From contig CM046000.1 of NCBI GenBank assembly GCA_025175895.1, forward strand, positions 64,570,720 through 64,634,719: DNA of 64,000 bases. Reading direction: 5' to 3'. The DNA comes from Wurfbainia villosa. Taxonomy: Eukaryota; Streptophyta; Magnoliopsida; Zingiberales; Zingiberaceae. The notes below the pieces were generated by a model, which searched no databases, was not told the origin of the DNA, and saw nothing but the letters and a program-made list of their open reading frames with translations. Each line of letters begins with the position of its first letter. The stretch's first letter is position 1. Below are positions 22,856 to 33,220 of this stretch, in pieces. Position numbers and translations under genes: made by a program.

Positions 22856-24346
22856 ATGGATTCTAATCAGGTATGGGAGCTAGTAGACCCACCCGATGGT
22901 GTAAAAACCATTGGATGCAAGTGGATCTACAAGAGAAAGAGAGGAGTAGACGGGAAGGTTGAGACCTTCAAAGCTAGGCTTGTTGCAAAAGGGTATACTC
23001 AGAAAGAGGGCATCGATTATGAGGAGACTTTTTCGCCGGTAGCTATGCTTAAGTCTATCCGGATTCTCTTATCTATAGCTGCTCATATGGATTATGAGAT
23101 ATGGCAGATGGATGTCAAGACATCTTTCCTTAATGGAAGTCTTGAGGAGAACATCTATATGCAGCAACCAGAGGGATTCATTGCTAAAGGCAAAGAGCAT
23201 CTTGTATGTAAGCTTAATCGGTCCATTTATGGATTGAAGCAAGCTTCTAGATCTTGGAACATCCGATTTGATGAGGTAATCCAGTCATATGGATTTATTC
23301 AAAGTCCGGATGAGCCTTGTGTATACAAGAGATGTGACGGAAACGTAGTGGTGTTTCTTGTACTATACGTAGATGACATTTTGTTAGTTGGCAACAATAT
23401 CAAAGTGTTATCAGATGTAAGGGTATGGTTGTCCAAACAGTTTGACATGAAGGACTTGGGAGAAGTGGGACACATCCTTGGGATCAAAGTTATAAGGGAT
23501 CGCAAGAAAAGGATGTTGTGCTTGTCTCAAGCTTCATATATTGACACTATCCTTGCTCGTTTTAGCATGCAGAACTCCAAGAAAGGTTTTCTACCTTTTA
23601 GGCATGGAGTTCCTTTATCTAAAGAGATGTGTCCCAAAACATCAAAGGAGATAGAGGACATGAAGGCGGTTCCTTATGCTTCGGCAGTAGGAAGCCTTAT
23701 GTACGCTATGCTATGTACGAGACCGGATATATGCTTTGTCGTGGGCATGGTTAGCAGATATCAGAGTAATCCTGGACAGGGACATTGGACTGCGGTAAAG
23801 CATATATTGAAGTACCTGAGAAGGACTAGGGATTATATGCTGATTTACCGGGCAGATCAATTAGTCCCTGTGGGTTACACGGATTCGGATTTCCAATCAG
23901 ATAGGGACAAGAGTAAGTCTACCTCGGGGTTTGTGTTTACTTTTGGAGGTGGCGCCATAGTATGGAGGATTGTCAAGCAAAAATGCGTGGCGGACTCTAC
24001 CATGGAAGCTGAGTATGTGGCAGCCTCGGAGGCAGCCAAGGAAGCTGTATGGCTCAGAAACTTCTTGATGGACTTGGATGTGATTCCTGGTTTGCCCATA
24101 ACTATCACAATTTATTGTGATAACAGTGGTGCAGTTGCAAACTCGAAGGAACCACGAGCCCATAAGGCGAGTAAACACATAGAGCGCAAGTACCACCTTA
24201 TACGAGAGATCGTAAAGCGAGGAGAAGTTGTTGTCGCCAAGATTGCATCAGAGGAGAACCTGGCGGATCCATTCACTAAGGCCCTTCCAGCGAAAGCGTT
24301 TGATAGGCATGTGGAGGACATGGGGATCAGATGTATGGCATTGTGA
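22856..24346 (+). CDS. A-b pol, reverse transcriptase and RNase H part (496 codons)
   Basis: Continues the same frame 9 nt after the TAG. RT begins WELVDPPDGVKTIGCKWIYK and keeps D86 (WQMDVKTSFLNG), RSIYGLKQASRSW and the catalytic YVDD at 171-174. The connection runs through KKGFLPFRHGVPLSK. RNase H keeps likely catalytic residues D343 (YTDSD), E386 (EAEYVAA) and D422 (YCDNSG), plus DPFTKALP near the end. It stops 33 nt before the 3' LTR. Copies RNA into DNA within the particle. This is the most complete enzyme domain in the window. The ATG at 22856 is internal, not a true start. Confidence 0.92.
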   Translation: MDSNQVWELVDPPDGVKTIGCKWIYKRKRGVDGKVETFKARLVAKGYTQKEGIDYEETFSPVAMLKSIRILLSIAAHMDYEIWQMDVKTSFLNGSLEENIYMQQPEGFIAKGKEHLVCKLNRSIYGLKQASRSWNIRFDEVIQSYGFIQSPDEPCVYKRCDGNVVVFLVLYVDDILLVGNNIKVLSDVRVWLSKQFDMKDLGEVGHILGIKVIRDRKKRMLCLSQASYIDTILARFSMQNSKKGFLPFRHGVPLSKEMCPKTSKEIEDMKAVPYASAVGSLMYAMLCTRPDICFVVGMVSRYQSNPGQGHWTAVKHILKYLRRTRDYMLIYRADQLVPVGYTDSDFQSDRDKSKSTSGFVFTFGGGAIVWRIVKQKCVADSTMEAEYVAASEAAKEAVWLRNFLMDLDVIPGLPITITIYCDNSGAVANSKEPRAHKASKHIERKYHLIREIVKRGEVVVAKIASEENLADPFTKALPAKAFDRHVEDMGIRCMAL

Positions 24347-24365
24347 TGACGGCATAGTCTTTTAG

Positions 24366-24379
24366 TATAAGTGGGAGAT
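24366..24379 (+). other. Polypurine tract of A-b
   Basis: ATAAGTGGGAGAT lies immediately before the 3' LTR (TGTTAG at 24380). It is the primer site for plus-strand DNA and is matched at 3304-3316 and 9894-9906 in A-a. Confidence 0.8.
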
Positions 24380-26733
24380 TGTTAGAATATATACTGAAAG
24401 CCTAGCTCTTTTTGTATGAACATTTTATTTTGAAATAAGAATCACATGATCATTGTTTGCATTTTATATATTCATTATATATGTGTGCATATTGTCTAAT
24501 ATTTTACATTGTAGATAACATGGTGCTTGGTGTGGCACAGAAGATCATGTTATCAGTCCCTTGTAAAATATAAGTAGAGGCTCACAACCAAGATGGTTTT
24601 GGACAAACCATTGGCATGGTTGTAGTGTAGCTTGGTATTGTTTTATCTTGAACATAGAGTTACACTAGTACACTTAGGTGTATTGAGCAGGACCGACATA
24701 GAGGTGATTCAATTTAGTGCTGACTACATAATTGAATCGGACCTCGGATATTATGTTGCACATGCTCTTAATCCCGATATAATAACGGGCACATGTACTT
24801 AGTATTTATTTCTTTAATTTACCAGTGGGTGAGATTTAGATGGATTAAATCAATATGTCCGGTAAGTTGGGAAATGATATTATTTACATGGTGTGTCGTT
24901 GATTATAGGAGGAAACCGTGTCCTATATATTAGGTTGATGATGTCCCCTTGAGGAGCTCATAAGGTTCATCATGTAAACCCACCGGTTGACTTAGTCAAC
25001 ATGATGATAAGGTTGAGTGGTACTACTCGAGGAGTTAGATGTTAATTAATTGATGGTCAGTAAATCAATTAATTGACGGACATTCGATATCTTAAACACG
25101 GGGAGATTAATGTACAAATAATATATGGAGCCCATATTGATTTATGGGGGTTGGTGAGGTAGTTCAATGATGATCCTCTAGTGGAATGGAACATCATTGA
25201 TGGATCAAGTTTGTGTGGTTCCGATCCATCGGGTGGCCAAGACCCAACTCCTCCTTATGGTCCCTATCGTAGCCTAATATAATCCTTGTGAAGTCTAGAT
25301 CCAAGAATGTAAAACAAAACCTAGAACCAACGGTTGGATTAAATCCATAGATCCGATGGTTAGGATGAAACCCTAGAATCGACGGTTTGGATTAAATCCA
25401 TAGATCTGATGGTTGGGATGAAACCCTAGAACCAACGGTTGGATTAAATCCATAGATCCGATGGTTAGGATGAAACCCTAGAATCGACGGTTAGGATTAA
25501 ATCCCTAGATCCGACGGTTGGGATAAAACCCTAGATCCGACGGTTGGGATGAAATCCTTGATCCGACGGTTGGGATGAAATCCTAGATCCTATGGTTGGG
25601 ATGAAATCCTAGATCCGACGGTTGGGATAAAACCCTAGATCCGACGGTGGAGATTAAATCCCTAGATCCGACGGTGGAGATTAAATCCCTAGATCCGACG
25701 GTGGAGATTAGAGGAGGCTTAAGCCTAAATTCTAGAATTAGGGTTTGGCTCATCCATGGGTTGGGCGGCAACAAACCCTAGAGGAGTTAGGGGTTGGGCG
25801 GCAAGAATATAGGAGTTAGTTCCTATATTTTAGGCTAACCAACTTTCTCCTAAATTCTATAAATATATGGCTTAGGGTTGGGCGGAGAAAAGGAAATAGG
25901 GACATAGGGGTTGGTTCGAATTGAAGTTAGGGTTTTGGCTCTTATCAAGGTGGGCGGCTAGGGTTTGGAGATAGAGTCAAGGCAACCTTTCTCCTTCTTG
26001 ATTGTTGCCGGCGCCCATTCTTCTCCATCAAGGCTTGGCCGACGTCCATCTTATAGACCTCTCCTTTCTTCCTTGGCCAACCCTCATTCTTCTCCTTTAA
26101 TCCTTGGTGGCCGGTGCTTCCAAGCTTCTTGGTGGCCGGCGCTCATCCATTGGTGGCCGGCGGCAACTTTGTTTCAAAGTTGGCCGGAGTTCTTTCATTC
26201 GTTCCTTGGCCGGCGGTTACATCAAACTTCTTTACTTGGTGGCCGGTTCTAGAAAGGAAAAGGTTTTGTTCGTTTTTCTCTTTGTTCGCAGCGGACAAGG
26301 TAGAGGAGAACTCGATCTAGAAGGCTTCAACTCGTGGAGGATCTTCGTCCACACGTCGTCCACGAGAAGGATAGGACATACGGTAGAAGATCGTGAGGTA
26401 TAAAGTTATTTTAACTTTATGTACAGATCTGAGCATGTTCTTATTTGTTTTGATTATGCATGTGTGTGTGTGCAAATATATTGTATAATCATGGACCCCG
26501 AAGACAAACACAAAAACCGGCGATCCGTCCGTCGTCTCTTCCGCGGCTAATCAACTAGAAGAGTAGAGTTGCTTGAACAACTGGTTTGTTCGAGCGACCA
26601 CTCAAGTTGTTAGCACGACGACGAAATGGTGTTGCTAAGGAAGCTCATCCCATCCGGATTAATCCTTTCATTAGTGAAAATTTTAATCCGGGGACATGGG
26701 AGCCAATGAGCATCCTAGAAGCATCCACCAACA
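24380..26733 (+). repeat. 3' LTR of A-b (2354 bp)
   Basis: Nearly identical to 17049-19399. The first base differences change AATGTATAC to AATATATAC. Other differences are clustered complex changes at CAG, CCGG and GGCC sites (for example about 24535-24560 and 25975-26045). Ends CCACCAACA, then TSD ATAAG. TATA box at 25858-25867. Confidence 0.95.
25318..25710 (+). repeat. U3 tandem repeat, about 15 x 26 bp (A-b 3' LTR)
   Basis: Unit-for-unit counterpart of 17985-18375, so the array has not changed copy number since insertion. Confidence 0.9.
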
Positions 26734-26738
26734 ATAAG

Positions 26739-27394
26739 ATCCCTTATGCATCTTCCATAGGATCTATCATGTACGCCATGCTATGTACTCGTCCTGATGT
26801 CTCATATGCTTTGAGCATGACGAGAAGATACCAGTCAGATCCAGGTGAGCATCACGGGATAGCGGTCAAGAATATTCTTAAGTACTTAAGAAGGACTAAA
26901 GAATATTTCTTGATATTTGGAGCAACAGTGATGCCAACTTCCAAACTGACCAGGATGATTATAGATCACAGTCAGGGTTCGTGTTTTGCTTGAATGGTGG
27001 TGCTGTGAGCTGAAAGAGTTTGAAGCAGGACACAGTTGCTAATTCTACAATAGAGGCCGAGTATATTGCTGCATCAGAGGCAACAAAGGAGGCAGTTTGG
27101 ATCCGCAAGTTTATTACTAAGCTTGGGGTGGTTCCTAGCATAGCAGATCCTATAGAGCTCTATTGTGACAACAATGGAACGATTGCGCAGGCTAAGAAAC
27201 CTCGCTTATACCAGAGGACCAAACACATACTACGACGCTTCCATCTCATTCGAGAGATTATCGATAGAGGAGATGTGAAGATTTGCAGAGTACCCACAGA
27301 GGCTAACGTCGCAGATCCCTTGACCAAGGCTTTGGCACAGAAAAAACATGATGGTCACACTAGGTCATTGGGTATTAGATACTACAGTGATTGA
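26739..27394 (+). pseudogene. Copia C(+) RT end and RNase H, 3' part
   Basis: Resumes the frame broken at 17048: IPYASSIGSIMYAMLCTRPDVSYAL and ILKYLRRTKEYFLIFG. A frame change at about 26925 and a stop at about 27012 (after GGAVS, where Trp is expected) break RNase H. The frame is open at 27020-27394 with IEAEYIAASEATKEAVW, LYCDNNGT and VADPLTKALAQKK, ending YYSD. The polypurine tract GTGCTAGTGGGAGAT precedes the LTR. The stop after GGAVS is shared with the inverted fragment at 13484-13905. Confidence 0.85.
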
Positions 27395-27414
27395 CACTAG
27401 TGCTAGTGGGAGAT

Positions 27415-28754
27415 TGTTAGTGAAATCCCTAAAGTTGATCATGTGATGATTGTTATATGGACTTGTTGTATCATATTCCTATATATATTTATAAAGGCAT
27501 TGCTTTATGGTTATTATACTTACTTGTATTGGTGCCAAATAACTAAGTATAATAGCGTTCTTGAGTAGAAGGTTTTTATCTATATCAATAGATTGGTTGA
27601 ATCGATAATGAGATGATATAGAGAATACTACTCTTAATTATTCCTAGTCAAGTATTAATATTCAGGGACAATATTAATGCGAAGAGACTAGCATGTAGGT
27701 CAACTCAATGACTTGATCTCACAAGTCATGGATCTGAGATATCAAGTTGACACATGGGTATGCATTGAAGAATGTATACTGAATGACCCGCCATGAGAAA
27801 GTATCATGGATCATTATATGAGTGTCATATACTTTCTCATGTGACTATTAGTATGACTATTAGTCCTTGGACCTGAAGTCACCATGGTTCCTTACATAAG
27901 GAGTTGCACACAAAGGGAAATTAGATGGAGATAAGTTTCATATGATGGACCAAGAGGATTAGGTTCATGTGATGAACTAAATTGGATTAAGAGTAATCCA
28001 AATTAGACTAATTGAGTTGGACTCAATTTGATTCAAGTGTTGAATGAGTCTAATTTAGATTTGATTCATTGAGTCAATTTAAACTAATGAATAGAGATTC
28101 ATTAAATTAAATTGACTTGAATCAAAGGTTGGATTTGATCAACTATGGGAGATAAGAGGTCAAGTTTGACTTAACTTGAGAGGGAAGATGAAGGGTCAAG
28201 TTTGACTTGACCAAATGCCACTTCTTGGTGACTTGGCATAGGGGCCGACCAATGATGATGTTCCATCAAGGCCATGGTCGCTTTTCAGGTATAAAATATA
28301 GCCATTTCCTCTAAGACCAAAGTCTAACCTTGTGGGCATAGCAATACGTAACCGGAACGAAGGCCAGCCAAAAATAGTGAGTGGTGAATTGATTAAGGAA
28401 TTGATTTCATCTTCTTCCTCCTCTCCTCTCTTGCTCTCTCCCTCATCCTCCATTGTCGTGACCTCCAAGGGTGCTAGCACACTCTAAGTGGTCTTCTCCA
28501 CCTTTTGTCCGTGTCGATACGTGTAGAGGAGTGTACACTTGACACTCTACGAGATCCGACAACCATTTAGACGAGTAGGATAAGCGAAGGGCGTCGCTAC
28601 AAGGGTAACACTCTTCCCATGTAGATCTAAGGTAGATCTAGTGTTTCTAAACATGTACATGAATTTATTTTATTTATCTTTGCACGGATCCGTGGCCGAC
28701 TTCCGAGGTTTTCCCAATGCAAAAAGCGGTTTTTGTGGCTCGGAGAGTCCAATA
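27415..28754 (+). repeat. LTR of Copia C, plus strand (1340 bp)
   Basis: Starts TGTTAGTGAAATCCC right after the C(+) polypurine tract and ends TCCAATA (expected CCAACA, a C-to-T change). A TATA box TATAAAATATA is at 28290-28300. It is followed by G and a PBS (TGGTATCAGAGCC, 28756-28768), which is not normal for a 3' LTR. It lacks about 480 bp present in the C(-) LTR at about 45705-46190. No TSD follows. Confidence 0.85.
28290..28300 (+). promoter_or_regulatory. LTR TATA box (Copia C, plus)
   Basis: TATAAAATATA, about 875 bp into the LTR. The corresponding site in the C(-) LTR near 45275 is degraded. Confidence 0.55.
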
Positions 28755-28755
28755 G

Positions 28756-29064
28756 TGGTATCAGAGCCATGGTCCATGTCAAGCCATGAACCTCGAATGA
28801 AGGAAGTTGAGCTCCCATGTTAGGATCAAGAGAACCAGACACCAGGCAGGAAGTCTAGTTGGGTCGGGAGGACCGAACAACTAGCAGGAAGTCCAATTGG
28901 GCCAAAAGAGTAGGACAATTTGCAGGAAGTCCAACTGGGTCAAAAGGACCAGACAGTTGGTAGGAAGTCCTGGTGGGTTGAGGATCGGACATCAAGCAGA
29001 AGATGTTCTTCGAGGACGGATAGGCTTGAGGGGGGTCAATGTGGTCCTTCATTTGAGGGGGGAT
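28756..29064 (+). other. Interior of TRIM-like element D (PBS to polypurine tract)
   Basis: PBS TGGTATCAGAGCC (28756-28768), 38-bp repeats (28846-28997) and a polypurine tract GAGGGGGGATT just before the D LTR at 29065. At about 309 bp with no coding capacity, this fits a TRIM interior. Its own 5' LTR is absent: a C-family LTR occupies that place, joined at the PBS. Confidence 0.65.
28846..28997 (+). repeat. 38-bp tandem repeat x 4 in D
   Basis: Units start GCAGGAAGTC (or GTAGGAAGTC) at 28846, 28884, 28922 and 28960, exactly 38 bp apart, each with TTGGGTC-like and GGACC-like blocks. Purely repetitive; no product proposed. Confidence 0.88.
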
Positions 29065-29374
29065 TGTTGAGAATATTGGGAATACAATCAAAGTCCCATA
29101 TTGGTAAAACATGAAAAAGATCATGTGCTTATAAGATGAAAGGATATATCCATTGGCATGAGGCCTTTTGGATAAATCCCAAAAACAAAACCATGAGGAC
29201 TTAGGCCCAAAGTGGACAATATCTTGTCATTGTGGAGATATGTGGATCATATAGGCACTAACAATTGGATGAGACCTTTTGGGTAAAGTCCAAAAATAAA
29301 ACCATGAGGGCTTGGGTCCAAAGTAGACAATATCATACCATTGTGGAGATATATGAATCTTATAAACACTAACA
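29065..29374 (+). repeat. LTR of D (29065-29263) plus a second partial copy (29267-29374)
   Basis: The full copy starts TGTTGAGAATATTGGG and ends GGCACTAACA. A 108-bp partial copy starting TGGATGAGACCTTTTGGG and ending AACACTAACA follows, joined through ATTGG. A degenerate PBS (TGGTATCATAGC) comes next at 29377-29388. Confidence 0.75.
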
Positions 29375-29415
29375 ATTGGTATCATAGCAATTGGTATTAA
29401 CATTCAGCCCTAGAG

Positions 29416-29668
29416 CCCTGAATGTTAATACTTAACTAGGAATGATTAAGAGTAGTATTCTCTATATCATCTCATTATCGATTCAACCAATCGATTGATA
29501 TAGATAAGAACCTTCTACTCAAGGACGCTATTATACTTAGTTATTTGGAACCAATACAAGTAAGTATAATAACCATAAAGTAATGCCTTTATAAATATAT
29601 ATAGGAATATGATTCAACAAGTCCTCACAACAATCATCACATGATTGGCTCTAGGGCTTTCACTAACA
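29416..29668 (-). repeat. Truncated Copia C 3' LTR (253 bp, minus strand), with fold-back end
   Basis: Matches the outer part of the C(-) LTR at about 46425-46675, ending GGGCTTTCACTAACA, followed by the inverted polypurine tract (ATCACCCACTA). The truncated left end is a perfect 14-bp inverted repeat (29394-29407 and 29418-29431) around a 10-nt loop. The last RNase H codons (29681-29717) follow and are then interrupted by element B. Confidence 0.8.
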
Positions 29669-29717
29669 ATCACCCACTAGCACTAGTGCCAATCACTGTA
29701 GTATCTAATACCCAATG

Positions 29718-31936
29718 TGTTAGTAATATATGAGAGATGTCCTAAGGCAATCGCCTTATGTATGAACCATTTATATGATAAATGAAGATTCACTATTTGA
29801 GTATACATGGTTTCATGTATTTGATTGGATCTTAAACTCATTTACTGAATGTCCGCGATACGACTCGCAGCATGAGAGAATTTGTGATTGGATCACAACT
29901 AGTGAGTATCTTACATGTGTAATTGTAATGTATCGGAATTATCCCTAGTCGATGAATTGATGGATTTGGACACCATCAATTCTGTCGAGACTAGCACGAG
30001 ATATACTCCTTGGTGTATCCAAGCAGCTGATTCTCACTGGCTGGAGACATTGTGATGTCCGGAGTTAATCGTGGATGCTAGTTATGGTAACAAGTACATT
30101 GGAGTGACAAGCTGTAAGACTTCATATGGTTCTCTGCATATATAGATATGTCAATGAAGTTCTTACTGTAGCTTAAGTGTGATGTTCCTTTGACTTGCGG
30201 TATTCAAGTCATCTTGATCATGAAGACTTATGCTTTGACATCTTAAGCAAGCATCTCTGAGGAGATGTGGACCCGGGATGATTGGGTATAAGTCAAAGTG
30301 ATCGAAGGTGTTTGAATAGCCTATAAAGGATTCACCACTCCTTACGAGGAGATGTATACCCATGGCCTCTCGTCGGATTGTTACTAAAGTCTTTGGCCAA
30401 AGAATTACATGTTTAGAGTAAGGTACTCTTCGATACATGTGTAGTAACTAGAATCCGTAGGACGAGGAAATGATACTTGTGCTAGGTGTGACGTAATAAG
30501 CCTAGTAGGGACTGACACTATAGACCATATCCTGAACCAAGTGGGTATAAGATGAGTGAAGGGAATGGGGCACGATTCATTCGAGCTGCTGAAGGGTTTC
30601 AGAAATAGTTCTGGATCAATCGTTGATCTTTTCGATTAATTGGGGATCATGATGTACTACTAGGTGCCACTCATGATCGTTCTATAATTAATGGTTAATT
30701 ATAGATGACCAACATAAACCGAGAACCTATTTGGTCACACGCATAACGACCGTAATCCGAAGGATTTAAAACGAGCTTGAGAATGAGATTCTCAGACCGA
30801 GAGAAACTAGGTTTGGTTGGACCAAACAAGAAGCGAGCATGAAATTGTTTCAGTCACAATGGAAGTGTGGATGGGCCGTGTCTTATGAAGACATGATGGA
30901 CGAACCAAAATGGTTTGGTTCTAATCCAACGGAGGAGAATAAACCAAAGGGGTTTGGTTTGTTTTAAACGAATGAACCAAAGTTGATTCGGTTCATTTTT
31001 AACTTAAAATAAACCATCATGGTTTGGTTTATTTTAACTTAAATTAATGGAGCGGGTTAACGGGTCTTTGGTTATGATCCAATAACCATTAAGAGATTTT
31101 GTTCTCTATAAAATAGGGCTTAAGGGTTTTTCTTAAACCCTAATTGAGGCAACCCTAGTTTTTGGCCGCCCACCATCTCCCTCTAGTCGGCGGCAACCCA
31201 ATTGCCGCCGCCCACCTCCTCCAACCGGCGACCAGCTACTTACGTCTTCTCGACTTGCCGGCGTCGAGCTGCTGCCGGAGGAGCTCCGGTGATCATCCTT
31301 GGCTCCGGCGACAAGGTGAGCACATTGCATTCCTTATTTGGCCGGCGCAAGGTCTCCACCAAAGCTGTCCAGTTTTCTGGACAGCTTGTTTCCCTCTTGT
31401 CGGAGCATCGTTTGGACGACGTTTGGAGCTCTGACAGTGCCTTCATTACCGGGGATTCGATCTCCGGTAATCCTCATAGGTGGAGGACAAAGGATTCGTC
31501 AAACGGTTGACGAATACCTCTCCGGAGAAGCGAGTTTTTGAGGACTCGTTTTGGATCCGAATTTTGATTCGGATCGTGATCTTCTCTCGATCACGTCGTC
31601 TTCAACACAAGGCTAGTAACCCATACGAAGACGAGGCTCGTGACTTAGTGAAGTCATCCCGAAGATACTCGGCGTGGGTACGGATAGAGACGATTCTAGC
31701 GAGAATCATTCCGGTTGATGCCTTTCCCGCTACACGTGATACGTCAGGTATACGTAGTTTAAGTTTCCTTTTATTGCAAAATTTAAATTTACGGTTATGT
31801 CTACACATGTTGTACTATGCATGTGTGTGATGTGTGTGTTGTAATAAATTAGATTTATTATTTTATTCCTTCCGCTGTGTACATGTTTGCGAAACATGTT
31901 CGAACACACACTCGCCGCAGTGCCGGAAACCCAACA
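29718..31936 (+). repeat. 5' LTR of B (2219 bp)
   Basis: Starts TGTTAGTAATATATG and ends GGAAACCCAACA. Contains a perfect hairpin (CTATAATTAA-TGG-TTAATTATAG, 30682-30704) and a TATA box at 31107. Frames at 31162-31510 recur in the 3' LTR, have no recognisable domain and lie in the transcribed R/U5 part; not called as genes. Confidence 0.95.
31107..31116 (+). promoter_or_regulatory. LTR TATA box (B 5' LTR)
   Basis: TATAAAATAG, matched at 38395-38404 in the 3' LTR. Confidence 0.68.
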
Positions 31937-33220
31937 GTGGTATCAGAGCCTAGGTTGTGTTTTGACATAATCGTAAAATTATTTTGCGATTGTCATAATG
32001 ATATTTCTGGAAATTTTCTACTTTTGGAAAGTTAGAAGTATTTATGGAAATTTTTAAATTTTGGAAAGTCTAAAAGTATTTATGGAAATCTTCAACTTTT
32101 GGAAAGTTGGAAGTATTTATGGAAATTGATATTTTCCATAAATAAAATATTTGATTAGATTTTGGAAATTTGTTTCCTAATTTAATCATGATTTGATTTG
32201 GGAAATCAAATCTTTAAATATTTTATTTCCATAAGTAGTTTTGATGATTTAGGAAATTGGTTTCCTAAATTGACTTTCCTTAATCAACTATTTCCACAAA
32301 TAAAATATGTGATTAGATTTGGAAATTTGTTTCCTAATTTAATCATGATTTGATTTGGAGAATCAAATCTTAAACATATTTTATTTCCATAAATAGTTAT
32401 GACATATAAGGAAATTTTGTACATGACATAATTGTATGTCATGTATTTGCATTAGATGCATATCATTATGCCATGCGTGTCATGACATATAGATGTATGT
32501 CATGTATGTCATGCCATGTAGATAATAGTTATTTGCATGCAAAGAGGATGAGACATAAAAATTCTAACTCAATATTAAAGCCTACACCTTCTATTAATAT
32601 GGTTAGAACCAGAGTTCTTTTTCTTGTTTGGGTTGTTGAACTCTCTCCAAGCCCGGCTCGAACCCGAACATGTTCAAACCATGGAATAGTTTAATACTAA
32701 TATGGTAAGAGTCAAAGGTCAATCATTAGCTTTGGTTGTTGGACTCTCTCCAAGCCGGGCTAATTGGTTGAATGCGCTCTAACCATATTAAAACTATTTC
32801 TCGATTAATGGGTTGGCTTTAACCTGGAGCATCGGCTTGTTGGACTCTCTCCAAGGTCGATGTTAAGGGAGGTGAAGTTGGGTGCTATGCATATGATGCA
32901 TACTTGTTAATTTGTTAACAACCCGATGTATGTGTGAACATTCAATTAGTTGATAGCACATTGTAATAGTTGCATATACGTGATATGCAATCGGTATATT
33001 TGATACCTACCATCGTAGTTATGAATGGCTTGTTGGACTCTCTCCAAGGTTGTTCATATCTATGATGGATATCAGCCCATTCGGAGATGGACCTATGATC
33101 TCCCGAAGTGATTTTGGGGTTTTTGAAATTCGAAAAATGAATGGGATTTATGAATGTATAATGATGCATTTTAAAATCATCTTTCTCATATATGCTCGTT
33201 ATGTATTTCTAAGATTGATC
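31937..33220 (+). other. B leader with PBS
   Basis: PBS TGGTATCAGAGCC (31938-31950). The AT-rich leader holds two local repeats: TTTGGAAAGT with AAGTATTTATGGAAAT at about 32010-32130 (three copies), and the phrase TTGGACTCTCTCCAAG, which occurs at about 32728, 32839 and 33033 with a variant at 32636. No gene seen. Confidence 0.82.

Larger units (their letters stand above)
17049..26733 (+). mobile_element. Complete Copia element A-b (9685 bp), TSD ATAAG
   Basis: Has both LTRs (2351 and 2354 bp), a perfect PBS, leader, gag, pol and a polypurine tract. Direct repeats ATAAG (17044-17048 and 26734-26738) flank it. It interrupts the RT of Copia C(+), and the host frame rejoins exactly once one repeat is discounted. 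The LTRs are nearly identical, so it is among the youngest insertions here. The domain order PR-IN-RT-RNase H makes it Copia. Gag wording and long LTRs suggest the Angela/Tork group, which I hold with moderate confidence. One stop in pol and at least one break in gag mean it is probably not autonomous as read. Confidence 0.95.

Noticed and set aside
31162..31830. Frames in B LTRs (also 38440-39108)
   Set aside because: GC-rich LTR sequence without recognisable domain; start and stop positions are fairly kept, but two LTRs of one element are not independent evidence.
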